A stretch of DNA of 64,000 nucleotides from JAIVGV01 sp031425275 (lineage in GTDB: Bacteria > Acidobacteriota > Blastocatellia > Pyrinomonadales > Pyrinomonadaceae): the NCBI GenBank assembly GCA_031425275.1, contig JANPJA010000062.1:15240-79239 (forward strand). The letters are read 5' to 3'. Within the stretch, counting starts at the first letter, position 1; the number at the start of each line of letters is the position of its first letter. Both the position numbers and the translations under genes were made by a program. Below the pieces are notes generated by a model. The model made no database searches. It saw only the letters and a program-made list of their open reading frames with translations, and was not told the DNA's origin. Positions 8,385 through 17,042 of this stretch are shown here, one piece after another.

Positions 8385-10907
8385 ATGATCGAGATGTCGG
8401 ATTTTAGCCGCGCGGCGCGGGCCTACTGGTTCGCGCTGGTGGCCGCGGGCGCGGTCATCTTCGCGTGGGCCGTCGCGCGCTCGCTCTCGTTCTCGCCGGC
8501 GCAGGGGTTGGAGTTCCTCGCCCTCGCGAGCTTCGTCGTCCTCTCGACCTTCCTGCGCATCCGCCTGCCCGGAACCTCCGCCTGCATCACCGCCGGCGAC
8601 GCCTTCATCTTCCTCGGCGCGATCCTGCTCGGCCCCCCGGCCGCCGTCCTGCTCGGCTTCATCGACTCGGTCATCAACTCGTTGCGCGCGCACAAGCGCG
8701 CCACCTCGTGGCTCGCCTCGCCCGCGACGATGTGCGTCACCGTGCTCGTCTCGTCGCAGGTCTTCTACGCCGTGCTCGGCGCGTACGCCGGGGTCACGCG
8801 CCGCCCCGTCGGCCTCGGCTTCGTCACCTTCGAGCAACTGCTCGTGCCGCTCGTCGCGATGGGCATGGCGCAGTACCTCGCCAACGGCCTGCTCATCGGC
8901 TGCCTCCACACGCTCAAGACGCGCGCCTCGCTCTGGCGCTTCTGGCACGATCAATACCTGTGGACTTCCGCGAGCTTTCTCGCCGCGTCAATCGCCACCG
9001 GGCTGATGTATCAGGCCATCCAGACGCTCGGCCTGCTCTACGTGCTGCTGAGCATCCCCGTCATCGGCGCGACGTTTACGACTTACAAAATCTACTTCGA
9101 GCGGATGAGCGAGAAGTCGCGCGAGGCCGAGATGCTCGCGCGACTCCACCTGTCCACGGTCGAGGCCCTCGCCACGGCCATCGACGCGAAGGATCAGACC
9201 ACCCACTGCCACGTCCAGCGCGTTCAGGTTTACGCCGCCGGGATGGGCCGCATCTTAGGCCTCTCGCATAACGACATCGAGGCGTTGAAGGCCGGCGCGC
9301 TCCTCCACGACATCGGCAAGCTCGCCGTCCCCGACCACCTCCTGAACAAGCCGGGGAAGCTGACGCCGGCCGAGTTCGAGAAGATGAAGATTCACACGAC
9401 CGTCGGCGCGCAGATTTTGGAGCGCATCGACTTCCCGTACCCGGTCGTGCCCATCGTCCGCCACCACCACGAGCGTTGGGACGGGCTCGGCTACCCGGAC
9501 GCCCTGCGCGGCGAGGCCATCCCGTGGACGGCGCGCATCTTCGCCGTCGTCGATTGCTTCGATTCGGTGCGCGAAGACCGGCCGTTCCGCCGCGGCATGA
9601 CGCGCGAGGAGGCGAGCGCGCTGTTGATCCGCGGCGCGGGCACGCACTTCGATCCGCGCGTCGTCGAGCTGTTCCTCAAACACCTCTCCGAGTTCGAGCG
9701 CGAGATCGAGGCGCGCGGGCTTGACCAGCACGGCTTCACCAGCCGCGAGGCCGACTCGCGCGCCCTCGTCGAGAGCACGCAGGCCGCCGGGTTAGTCCAC
9801 CCGCCGCGCTTCACGCCGCCCGCCTACCTCGAACAGATCAAGAACGCGCACCGCGAGGTGATGGCCCTCTACGAGATCGCGCACGCCTTCGGCTCGTCGC
9901 TCGACATCGCGGATCGCAGCCACGTCCTCGTCGATAAGGTCGGCCACATCGTCCCGTTCGACACCTGCGTCGTCTATCTCTACGACCCGGCCAAGAATTA
10001 CGCGGCCGTCACCCACGCCGCCGGCCGCAACAGCGAGCTGCTGCGCGACCGCTGCGTCGCGCCGGGCGAGGGCATCATCGGCTTCGTGCTCGCCAACCGC
10101 CGCAGCGCCTCGGGCTTCGACCCGATGCTCGACTTCGGCGACGTGCCGCTCCCCGCCGGCGAGCGTTACCGCTCGATGGTCGCGCTCCCGCTCGTCAAGG
10201 ACGAGCGGCTGATCGGCGTCCTCGCCGTCTATTCCGCGAACGCCGACGAGTACACGGATGATCACGCGCGACTGCTCGAAACCGTCGCGCACCTCGCCTC
10301 CGACGCCTTCTCGAACGCGATGCACCACGCCGAGACCGAGTCGAACGCGCTGACCGACGCGCTGACGAATCTGCCCAACGCCCGCTCGCTCCACCTGCGC
10401 TTCGAGGAGGAGGAGTCCCGCGCGCGCCGCGCCGGCACGTCCTTCCAGATCGTCATGCTCGACCTCGACGACTTCAAACAGGTCAACGACACCTACGGCC
10501 ACCAGATCGGCGACCAGATGCTGCGCGAGATCGCGCTCCTCTTGCAGCGCCAACTCCGCGAGTATGACTTCCTCGCGCGCTACGCGGGCGACGAGTTCGT
10601 CGCCGTCGTGCCGGGGCTGACGGACGAGCAGGCCGACGATTTGCGCGCGCGCATCGAGCTGGCCGTCGGCACGTTCTCCCTGCGCGTCCACCCCGGCGCG
10701 CACGCCCGCGTCGGCATCAGCGTCGGCGCGGCGCGCTTCGGCCCCGACGGCGAATCTTTAAGCCACCTCCTCATCGCCGCCGATCAAGCCATGTACGCCG
10801 TCAAGTCGAAGCACAAGCTGGCCGCCGCCCTCCCGGCCGCCGCGCCCGCCCCGGCGACGGAAGCCGCGGCCGTCTGCGAGGAACTGGCCTCGGCGGCGGT
10901 GAACTAG
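8385..10907 (+). CDS. Membrane HD-GYP / GAF / GGDEF cyclic-di-GMP protein
   Basis: 840 residues (numbered from the ATG at 8385). Residues 1-235 form about seven hydrophobic segments, a membrane sensor. Next comes an HD-GYP phosphodiesterase domain with LLHDIGK (H308-D309) and HHHERWDGLGYP (GYP at 369-371), both intact. A GAF domain follows (about 500-640). The C-terminal GGDEF domain reads AGDEF (734-738), a tolerated variant, and has an RxxD inhibitory site five residues before it. One protein thus has the motifs both to break down and to make c-di-GMP. GAGGAG lies about a dozen bases before this ATG; an in-frame TTG at 8379 is an alternative start. Its stop codon is the first base triplet of a heptamer array. 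Confidence 0.9.
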   Translation: MIEMSDFSRAARAYWFALVAAGAVIFAWAVARSLSFSPAQGLEFLALASFVVLSTFLRIRLPGTSACITAGDAFIFLGAILLGPPAAVLLGFIDSVINSLRAHKRATSWLASPATMCVTVLVSSQVFYAVLGAYAGVTRRPVGLGFVTFEQLLVPLVAMGMAQYLANGLLIGCLHTLKTRASLWRFWHDQYLWTSASFLAASIATGLMYQAIQTLGLLYVLLSIPVIGATFTTYKIYFERMSEKSREAEMLARLHLSTVEALATAIDAKDQTTHCHVQRVQVYAAGMGRILGLSHNDIEALKAGALLHDIGKLAVPDHLLNKPGKLTPAEFEKMKIHTTVGAQILERIDFPYPVVPIVRHHHERWDGLGYPDALRGEAIPWTARIFAVVDCFDSVREDRPFRRGMTREEASALLIRGAGTHFDPRVVELFLKHLSEFEREIEARGLDQHGFTSREADSRALVESTQAAGLVHPPRFTPPAYLEQIKNAHREVMALYEIAHAFGSSLDIADRSHVLVDKVGHIVPFDTCVVYLYDPAKNYAAVTHAAGRNSELLRDRCVAPGEGIIGFVLANRRSASGFDPMLDFGDVPLPAGERYRSMVALPLVKDERLIGVLAVYSANADEYTDDHARLLETVAHLASDAFSNAMHHAETESNALTDALTNLPNARSLHLRFEEEESRARRAGTSFQIVMLDLDDFKQVNDTYGHQIGDQMLREIALLLQRQLREYDFLARYAGDEFVAVVPGLTDEQADDLRARIELAVGTFSLRVHPGAHARVGISVGAARFGPDGESLSHLLIAADQAMYAVKSKHKLAAALPAAAPAPATEAAAVCEELASAAVN

Positions 10908-11094
10908 CTCTTAGCTCTTAGCTCTTAGCTCTTAGCTGTCGGCAAACAGCCGCCAGCCCATGTCGGGCGGCGTCCCGGCATACCGGCCGTCAGTCTTCTG
11001 CCCCGCGCAGAGCTGACGGCTGATTGCTATTAGCTAACAGCTAACAGCTAACAGCTAACAGCTAACAGCTAACAGCTAACAGCTTTTCTTGACT
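10905..11094. repeat. Paired heptamer arrays (TAGCTCT / AGCTAAC)
   Basis: Array 10905-10938 starts with the stop codon of the preceding gene and repeats TAGCTCT. Array 11030-11094 repeats AGCTAAC about nine times. The spacer holds a smaller hairpin (GCCGTCAG near 10987 with CTGACGGC near 11012). The right array ends about 70 bases before the kinase start. Confidence 0.85.
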
Positions 11095-11166
11095 TTCCCC
11101 CGACCCTCCGCTTCAATCCCTTGAGGCGGCGCGGGCGCGCGCCCGCGAAGATACTCAGAGAAAGTC

Positions 11167-13308
11167 ATGTCACCTGCCGACACTCCCGACGCCTTACAGG
11201 ATCGCAGGGCCACGCTGCTCGTCGTCGATGACGACCGGGCGGCGGGCGAGCTGCTGCGCCGCACCTTCGAGGGCGAGGGCCACCGCGTCCACACGGCGGC
11301 GGACGCGCCGACGGCCCTGCGGCTGCTGCACAAGGAGTCGTGCGATCTGATTCTGCTCGACGTGGAGATGCCCGGCATCGACGGCCTCGCGCTCTGCCGC
11401 CTGCTGCGCGCGCAGCCCGCGACGCGGCAGCTCCCCGTCGTCATCGTCTCGGGGCGCGACGACGAGGCGACTAAGGTCGGCGCGTTCGCCGCCGGGGCGG
11501 ACGACTTCATCTCCAAGTCGGCCCCGCGCGGCGAATTGCTCTCGCGCGTCGCCGCCCAGCTCGAAGCCGCGAGCCGCGAGCGCGCGCTCGTCGGCAGCAA
11601 CCGCGAGCTGGGTTTTTTGGCCGACCTCGGGCGCGGCCTGCTCGTCGCGCTCGACCCGCTTCAGGTGGTGCGCCGCGTCGCGGGCGCGACTTACGAGGCG
11701 ACCTCCGCGTCGCTCTGCGCGGCCCTGCTCCAAGCGCGGCGGCACGACGCGGGGACGAATCCAGATGAGAGAGCCGCCCCTCAAACGTCGAACGTCGCCG
11801 CCTGCGTCTTCGACCGGGAGGGGAGCGCGGAAGGGCCGCGGCTCGTTCGGCTCGAACGCCTGCGCCGCTGGCTCGACTCGTCGCCGACGGCCTCGGAGTT
11901 GATCGCGGACGCCGGGAAGTTTCTGCTGCAAGACGACGCGCACGCCGTCGAGTACGTCGCGCCGTTGCGCTTCGGCGGTGAGACGGTGGGCGCGCTCGTC
12001 GCGGCCTTCGACCGCCGCGAGGCGTGCGGCGAGACCGAAGAGCGGCTGATCGACGCCGCCGCGCAGCAGGCCGCGCTGGCCGCGCACATCTCGTCGCTCT
12101 ACGAGGCGGCGCGCCAGTCGTCCGAGAGTCTGGCGCGCGAGGTCGCGCGGCAGACGGCCGAGGCCGTCAGGCAGCGGCGCTTCACCGAGGCCATCATCGA
12201 TTCGTTGCCCGTCTCGCTCTACGTCGTCGATAGCGAGCGCCGCGTCGTCGCGTGGAACCGCAACCGCGAGCTGGGGGGCCAGGGCATCCCGCGCGAGGAG
12301 GTGATGGGGCGCGTCATCTTCGAGGTGCTGACGCGCCAGCCGCGCGAGACACTGGAGCGCGAGTTCGCGCGCGCCTTCTCGACCGGCGAGATCGACCGCA
12401 TCGAGCAGGAGAGCGCGGGGGGGGACGGCGCGACCCGCCACTGGCTCGTCAGCAAAGTCCCGATGCGCGGGGCGACGGGCGAAGTCTCGCACGTCATCAC
12501 GGTCGGCGAGGACACCACCGCGCGCGTCGAGGCCAGCCGCGCCGTCGCGCACTCGGAAAAACTCGCGGCCGTCGGCCGGCTCGCCGCCGGGGTCGTCCAC
12601 GAGATCAACAACCCGCTCGCGACCATCGCCGCGTGCGCCGAGGCTCTGGAGACGCGCGTCGCCGAGGGCGTCTTCGGCGGCGCGGCGCGCGACGTGGATG
12701 ACCTGCGCGAATACCTCGCGCTCATCCGCAGCGAAGCCTTCCGCTGCAAGGCCATCACGAACGGCCTGCTCGACTTCAGCCGCAACCGCGCGGGCGAGCA
12801 CGAGGCCGTCTCGCTCGCACGGGTCGTCCAGTCGGCCGCGCGCCTGCTCCGACACCAGAGGCGCGGCCCGCGGGACGTGGAGTTCGCGGTCGAAGTGGCC
12901 GACGATCTCGCGCCGGTGCTGGGCGACGAGGGGCAGTTGCAGCAGGCCGTCATCATCCTCGCCGAGAACGCCGTGGACGCGATGCCGGGGGGCGGGCGGG
13001 TGACTTTGCGCGCCCGCCCGGAGGGGGCGCGCGTGGCCGTCGAGGTGGCGGACACAGGGATAGGCATCCCGGCCGAGCACCTCGCGAAAATTTTCGAGCC
13101 GTTCTTTACGACCAAAGAGGTCGGGGCGGGGACGGGTCTCGGACTCGCCGTCTGTTATGGTATTGTGAAGGAACACGGCGGGCACGTCGCCGTGGACTCG
13201 ACGGTCGGGCGCGGCACGACCTTCACGCTGACGCTCCCCGCCACGACGCGCGACGCCGACGCGACCACCGACCCACACCACACCCCGACGGAGGCCGGAC
13301 AGATTTGA
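11167..13308 (+). CDS. Hybrid sensor histidine kinase (receiver-GAF-PAS-HisKA-HATPase)
   Basis: 713-residue cytoplasmic kinase; no membrane segment is visible. An N-terminal receiver domain (residues 15-135) has the phospho-acceptor D65 in LILLDVEMPGIDG. A GAF-like region (about 150-310) and a PAS domain (about 340-450) follow. The dimerisation box is VVHEINNPLATIAA, with the phosphorylated H478. The ATPase part shows the N box (AENAVDAM), G1 (DTGIGIP), the F box (FEPFFTTK) and G2 (GTGLGLAV). Because the receiver is at the N-terminus, the kinase itself may be controlled by an upstream kinase. Its stop codon overlaps the next start (TTGA), so the kinase and the NtrC-type regulator are a translationally coupled pair. 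Confidence 0.92.
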   Translation: MSPADTPDALQDRRATLLVVDDDRAAGELLRRTFEGEGHRVHTAADAPTALRLLHKESCDLILLDVEMPGIDGLALCRLLRAQPATRQLPVVIVSGRDDEATKVGAFAAGADDFISKSAPRGELLSRVAAQLEAASRERALVGSNRELGFLADLGRGLLVALDPLQVVRRVAGATYEATSASLCAALLQARRHDAGTNPDERAAPQTSNVAACVFDREGSAEGPRLVRLERLRRWLDSSPTASELIADAGKFLLQDDAHAVEYVAPLRFGGETVGALVAAFDRREACGETEERLIDAAAQQAALAAHISSLYEAARQSSESLAREVARQTAEAVRQRRFTEAIIDSLPVSLYVVDSERRVVAWNRNRELGGQGIPREEVMGRVIFEVLTRQPRETLEREFARAFSTGEIDRIEQESAGGDGATRHWLVSKVPMRGATGEVSHVITVGEDTTARVEASRAVAHSEKLAAVGRLAAGVVHEINNPLATIAACAEALETRVAEGVFGGAARDVDDLREYLALIRSEAFRCKAITNGLLDFSRNRAGEHEAVSLARVVQSAARLLRHQRRGPRDVEFAVEVADDLAPVLGDEGQLQQAVIILAENAVDAMPGGGRVTLRARPEGARVAVEVADTGIGIPAEHLAKIFEPFFTTKEVGAGTGLGLAVCYGIVKEHGGHVAVDSTVGRGTTFTLTLPATTRDADATTDPHHTPTEAGQI

Positions 13309-14723
13309 GCAGCACGCCGCCAGCCAGAATCCTTGTCGCCGAGGACGAGGCCAACCTCCGACTGGTGTTGCAGAAAGAGTTGGAGCGCGCGGGCCACATC
13401 GTGCGCGTCGCGCCCGACGGCGAGGCGGCCCTCAAGCAGTTGGAAGAACTCAACGTGGACGTGATGCTCTGCGACATCAACATGCCGCGCATGGACGGCA
13501 TGGAGCTGCTGCGGCGCGTCCACCAGCGGCCGAACCCGCCCGAAGTGATCATGCTGACGGGCCACGCCACCGTCGAGACGGCCATCGAGGCGATGAAGCT
13601 CGGGGCCTACGACTACCTCTCCAAGCCATACCACATCACGGAGCTCGACGCGCTCGTCAAACAGGCGGCGGAGAAGCGTCGGCTGCGCGTCGATAACCAG
13701 CGGCTGCGCGCGCAGATCGAGCGGCAGTCGGCGACGCCGGAGATCATCTACGTCTCCGACTCGATGCGCGAGGTGATGCGGTTGGTCGAGCGCGTCGCGC
13801 CCTCGGACGCCTCAGTCCTCATCACGGGCGAGTCGGGGACGGGCAAGGAATTGATCGCGCACGCCATCCACCGCCTCTCGCAGCGCAGCGAAGGCTCGTT
13901 CATCGATCTCAACTGCGCGGCCTTTCAGGAGACGCTGCTCGAATCCGAGTTGTTCGGCTACGAGGCGGGCGCGTTCTCCGGCGCGAAGGCCCGCAAGCTC
14001 GGCCTCTTCGAGCTGGCCGACAACGGGACGCTCTTCCTCGACGAGATCACGGAGCTGCCCGCGCCGTTGCAGTCGAAGCTGCTGCGGGCGATTGAGACGC
14101 GCTCGTTCTTCCGCGTCGGCGCGGTGCGCAAAGTTCAAGTCAACGTGCGCATCGTGGCCGCGACGAACCGCGACGTGAATCAGGTGGTCGCCGACGGCAC
14201 GTTCCGCCACGACTTGCTCTACCGCATCAACAGTTTCCAGATCAACCTCGCCCCTCTGCGCGAACGCCCCGACGACATCGAGCCGCTCGCGCGCCACCTG
14301 CTCAAAGGCTTGGGCGGCCCGCACCCGCCCGCCATCGAGCCGGACGCGCTCGAAGCCCTGCGCGACTACTCGTGGCCCGGCAACGTCCGCCACCTGCGCA
14401 ACGCTTTGGAGCGCGCGGTGCTGCTCGCCAACGACGGGCGCATCACGCGCGACGAACTGCCGCCGGAGATCAACCACCCCGGACACACCTACGCCTACGC
14501 GCCCGCACTCTCGCCCGCCGCCATCGCCGCGGGCGCGGGCGGCGCGGGCGGCGGGGGGGCGGCGATAACGACCCCGCCGCTCCGGGAAATGGAACGCCAG
14601 CAGATTCTTTCCGCGCTGGAACAGACCAACTGGCACCGCGGCCGCACCGCCGAAATCCTCGGCATCTCGCCCTCCACGCTCTACCGCCGCCTGCGCGACT
14701 ACAACCTCACGCGGCGGGGATGA
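13305..14723 (+). CDS. NtrC-family sigma-54-dependent response regulator
   Basis: 472 residues in three parts. The receiver (1-125) has its acceptor at D57 in LCDINMPRMDG. The AAA+ sigma-54 interaction domain (about 140-370) has Walker A GESGTGKE and Walker B GTLFLDE. The C-terminal Fis-type helix-turn-helix reads RTAEILGISPSTLYRRL. The sigma-54 contact loop is GAFSGA (222-227) instead of the usual GAFTGA, a conservative Thr to Ser change. A Gly/Ala-rich linker precedes the HTH. The TTG start overlaps the stop of the histidine kinase, with GGAGG about ten bases upstream. It should activate sigma-54 promoters when phosphorylated by the adjacent kinase; its targets are unknown. Confidence 0.92.
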   Translation: MSSTPPARILVAEDEANLRLVLQKELERAGHIVRVAPDGEAALKQLEELNVDVMLCDINMPRMDGMELLRRVHQRPNPPEVIMLTGHATVETAIEAMKLGAYDYLSKPYHITELDALVKQAAEKRRLRVDNQRLRAQIERQSATPEIIYVSDSMREVMRLVERVAPSDASVLITGESGTGKELIAHAIHRLSQRSEGSFIDLNCAAFQETLLESELFGYEAGAFSGAKARKLGLFELADNGTLFLDEITELPAPLQSKLLRAIETRSFFRVGAVRKVQVNVRIVAATNRDVNQVVADGTFRHDLLYRINSFQINLAPLRERPDDIEPLARHLLKGLGGPHPPAIEPDALEALRDYSWPGNVRHLRNALERAVLLANDGRITRDELPPEINHPGHTYAYAPALSPAAIAAGAGGAGGGGAAITTPPLREMERQQILSALEQTNWHRGRTAEILGISPSTLYRRLRDYNLTRRG

Positions 14724-14724
14724 C

Positions 14725-14892
14725 GAGCTGTTAGCGATTAGCTGTTAGCTGTTAGCTGTTAGCCGTTAGCTATGAAATAAGGCGGGAGGCAGTTTCTATT
14801 GAAGCTGCCTCCCGCCTTCACTTTCTAACTTACCGCCAACCATCTGGCTAACGGCTAACGGCTAACGGCTAACAGCTAACAGCTATTAGCTA
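14725..14892. repeat. Paired heptamer arrays around a terminator hairpin
   Basis: Array 14725-14772 repeats AGCTGTT. Array 14845-14892 repeats GGCTAAC then AGCTAAC. They are reverse complements flanking the hairpin at 14779-14818, between the convergent regulator and TPR genes. The same architecture recurs at 60843-60982. Confidence 0.85.
14779..14818. terminator. Probable bidirectional terminator hairpin
   Basis: AAGGCGGGAGGCAG (14779-14792) pairs exactly with CTGCCTCCCGCCTT (14805-14818) around a 12-base loop, between two convergent genes. The arms end in AA/TT rather than a long T-run. Confidence 0.75.
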
Positions 14893-14898
14893 CGTCTC

Positions 14899-16140
14899 TC
14901 ATCCGCTGGTCGAGGCGGCTTTAGTCGCGGGCCGGTCGAGGTCGCGGCGGACGGCCTCGGCCTTGTCGCGCTGGCCGGTGCGGTTGTAGAGCGGGATGAG
15001 GCGGCGCAGGGGTTCGACCGAAGTCGTGTCGATGCGGCGCGCGGCCTCGTAGTGTTTGATGGCTTCGTGGTCGCGTCCCGCCGCTTCGAGCAGAGCGCCG
15101 GTCTGCATCCGCGCGTGTAGCTCGCCGCCCGCGCGCTCGAAGTGTTTGAAGGCGTCGCCGAACTTTTGCAGCCGCCCGTAAACGAGGGCGAGGTTGTTGA
15201 GGATGTGCGGGTTGCCGGGCGCGAGCCGCGCGGCCTGTTTGAGACGGCCGAGGGCTTCGTTGTAATGATCGCCGAGGTAGAGCGAGTAGCCGAGGTTGTT
15301 GAGGATGTGCGGGTCGGCGGGCGCGGCCGAGAGCGCGCGCTCGAAAGCCTCGCGCGCTTCTTTGTGGCGGCCGCGCCGGTCGTAGGCGAGACCCAGCAAG
15401 TTGTTGGCCTCGACGAGACTCTGTCCGGTGACGGCCGCGACCGACAGCTCGGCGATGGCCTCGCTCACGTAGCCGCGTTCGAGCAGCGCGCGCCCCTGCG
15501 AGAGCGGGTCGCCCGGCACGCCGACGACGAGCGGGATGAACGGCGCGGGCGTGTAAGACGCTTCGCCGTCTTCGCCCCCGGCGGTCGCGGGCGGCGCGGT
15601 CGCGGGCCTCTCGGTTGGAACTACCGCCGGCGCGGCGGGCGCGCTCGTCAGCGGCGCGGGCAACGGCGCGGGCTGCGGGAGTACGGTCGCGATCTGCTGA
15701 GCCGACTTTTGTTCGACCGTCGCCGCCGCTGCGCGCTGCGGCTCAAGTGCGGCGGCCGGCTCGCGGCGGGGCGACTCTTCGACGCTCACGCGCGCGGCCT
15801 TCGCGCGGTCGGGTTTCCCCCCGAAGAGGCGCGCGAGTCCGCGAAACGGCGCGGCGAGAATGCGAACGAGGACGTTCTCTTTCTTCCGCCGCTGCGGCTG
15901 CGCCCCCGCCGTCGCGGCCGTCCCCGTCGCGGCCGTCCCCGTCGCGGCCGTTGCGGTGTCGTCTTGTGTCTCGCGGCCGACGGCGGCGTCGCCGGTCTCG
16001 GCGGCGGCGTGCGCGACGGGATGCGCGGCGCGCGCATTGTTTGCGGCGGCGATTGTCGCCCGCGCCGCGGCGGGCGTCGCCGCGCCGCCGAAGGCCAGCG
16101 TGCAGGCGCAGACGGTTGCGATTAGTTTAGTGGCGCGCAT
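14899..16140 (-). CDS. Exported TPR-repeat protein
   Basis: 413 residues. A signal peptide covers residues 1-28 (LIATVCACTLAFGGAATPAAA). A low-complexity Ala/Thr/Gly linker (about 45-90) follows, partly encoded by direct repeats of CCCCGTCGCGGCCGT near 15915-15950. A basic segment and a Pro/Ala stretch lead to at least four TPR units from about residue 215 onward, recognisable as NNLG(Y/L)xxxxxxxxxEAxxxFxxAxxxxP. It is likely a periplasmic or envelope scaffold; no catalytic domain is seen. GAGGA lies about eight bases upstream of the ATG. It is convergent with the NtrC-type regulator, and the long palindromic array lies between them. Confidence 0.8.
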   Translation of the reverse strand: MRATKLIATVCACTLAFGGAATPAAARATIAAANNARAAHPVAHAAAETGDAAVGRETQDDTATAATGTAATGTAATAGAQPQRRKKENVLVRILAAPFRGLARLFGGKPDRAKAARVSVEESPRREPAAALEPQRAAAATVEQKSAQQIATVLPQPAPLPAPLTSAPAAPAVVPTERPATAPPATAGGEDGEASYTPAPFIPLVVGVPGDPLSQGRALLERGYVSEAIAELSVAAVTGQSLVEANNLLGLAYDRRGRHKEAREAFERALSAAPADPHILNNLGYSLYLGDHYNEALGRLKQAARLAPGNPHILNNLALVYGRLQKFGDAFKHFERAGGELHARMQTGALLEAAGRDHEAIKHYEAARRIDTTSVEPLRRLIPLYNRTGQRDKAEAVRRDLDRPATKAASTSG

Positions 16141-16529
16141 GAAAACTTCCTCAGGTTGAGTCCGGCCGAGGCGGCGTGGACTAAAAGCGGGACGGCCGCG
16201 CGGCGCGCGGGTCTAGCGCCTCGCCTCGCATAATAGGGCACGGGATAGCGGCGGGTCAAAAAAGGGGTCGCACTCCCCGGCCGCGCGCGGCGAAAATAAA
16301 GCGCGCGCGGTGCCGGTGGTTGGCCGGCCGCGCGCGCGTTGGGGAGAGCAAGAGAGAGGGGTTAACCGCTTGAGTAATTTCGGGGTAAGAGAGAAGGCTG
16401 ACCGTTATGTGAATCCGGTTGGCCGCTCGGGCCGGGATGCAAACTCTCGCCGTCGCACCTGAAGGAAACACTTAGTCGGCCCGGTTTTCCATAAAAACTT
16501 TGTGGCTCCGGGGCCGTCGTCGCCCCGGC
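16141..16529. other. Gene-free GC-rich spacer
   Basis: About 390 bases between two minus-strand genes. It contains an imperfect GC-rich hairpin near 16301-16338 (GCGCGCGCGGTGCCGG against CCGGCCGCGCGCGCG). A 71-codon frame at 16256-16471 has no family resemblance and was not accepted. It should carry the promoter of the TPR gene. Confidence 0.4.
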
Positions 16530-16952
16530 TCACTTTTCCGCCGCGCCGTCCGGGGCGAAGGCGCGCCGCAGTCGTTCGGGGACGGGGACGGCGCGGCGCG
16601 TGTCGAGATTCATCGCCACCTGAATTTGCTCGGAGCGCGCGCAGAGCACGCGGTCGGAGGCGCGGCGCGCGGCGTACTCGAAGGTGACGGAGCTGCGGCC
16701 GAGGCGCGTGACCGAGACCTCCACGTCCGCCTCGTCGCCGTAAACGAGCGGCGCGAAGAACTCCGTGCGCACGCTGACGGCGGGGAAGCCGACGCGCTCA
16801 TCCGAGAGCAGGCGCGCGTAAGTCGTCCCCGTCCGCGCGGCGAAGAACTCCTCCATCGCCGCGTGGAAGTAGTGGAAGATGACGGGGTAGTAAACCAGCC
16901 CGGCCGGGTCTGCGTCGCCGAAGCGGACGGTGATGCGGGCGGTGAAAGTCAT
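16530..16952 (-). CDS. Hot-dog acyl-CoA thioesterase (4HBT/YbgC type)
   Basis: 140-residue hot-dog-fold thioesterase. The N-terminal motif is RFGDADPAGLVYYPVIFHYFH, in which the Asp in DADPAG is the usual catalytic residue and the long helix begins at the second Tyr. A central strand VRTEFFAPLVYGDEADVEVSV follows. The length fits the family. Members hydrolyse 4-hydroxybenzoyl-CoA or short/medium acyl-CoA thioesters. With aryl-CoA genes starting about 2.5 kb away, a role in releasing trapped aromatic CoA esters is attractive but unproven, since the copper-amine-oxidase-like gene lies between. The ATG is at 16950-16952 with only a weak ribosome site. Confidence 0.8.
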   Translation of the reverse strand: MTFTARITVRFGDADPAGLVYYPVIFHYFHAAMEEFFAARTGTTYARLLSDERVGFPAVSVRTEFFAPLVYGDEADVEVSVTRLGRSSVTFEYAARRASDRVLCARSEQIQVAMNLDTRRAVPVPERLRRAFAPDGAAEK

Positions 16953-17042
16953 GTGGGGCGGAAGAAAACGGGGAAAGGAAAAGGGGGCGGGGAAAGAAAC
17001 CCGGCCCCCGTCCCCCCTGTCGTTCGCGTGCCTAATTAGTCG

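Noticed and set aside
11194..13281. Long open frame antisense to the histidine kinase
   Set aside because: Shadow frame created by high third-position GC. Its low-complexity composition and lack of motifs contrast with the full kinase on the other strand.
16256..16471. Small 71-codon gene upstream of the TPR gene
   Set aside because: No ribosome site, no family resemblance, and it runs over a GC-rich hairpin in a spacer.
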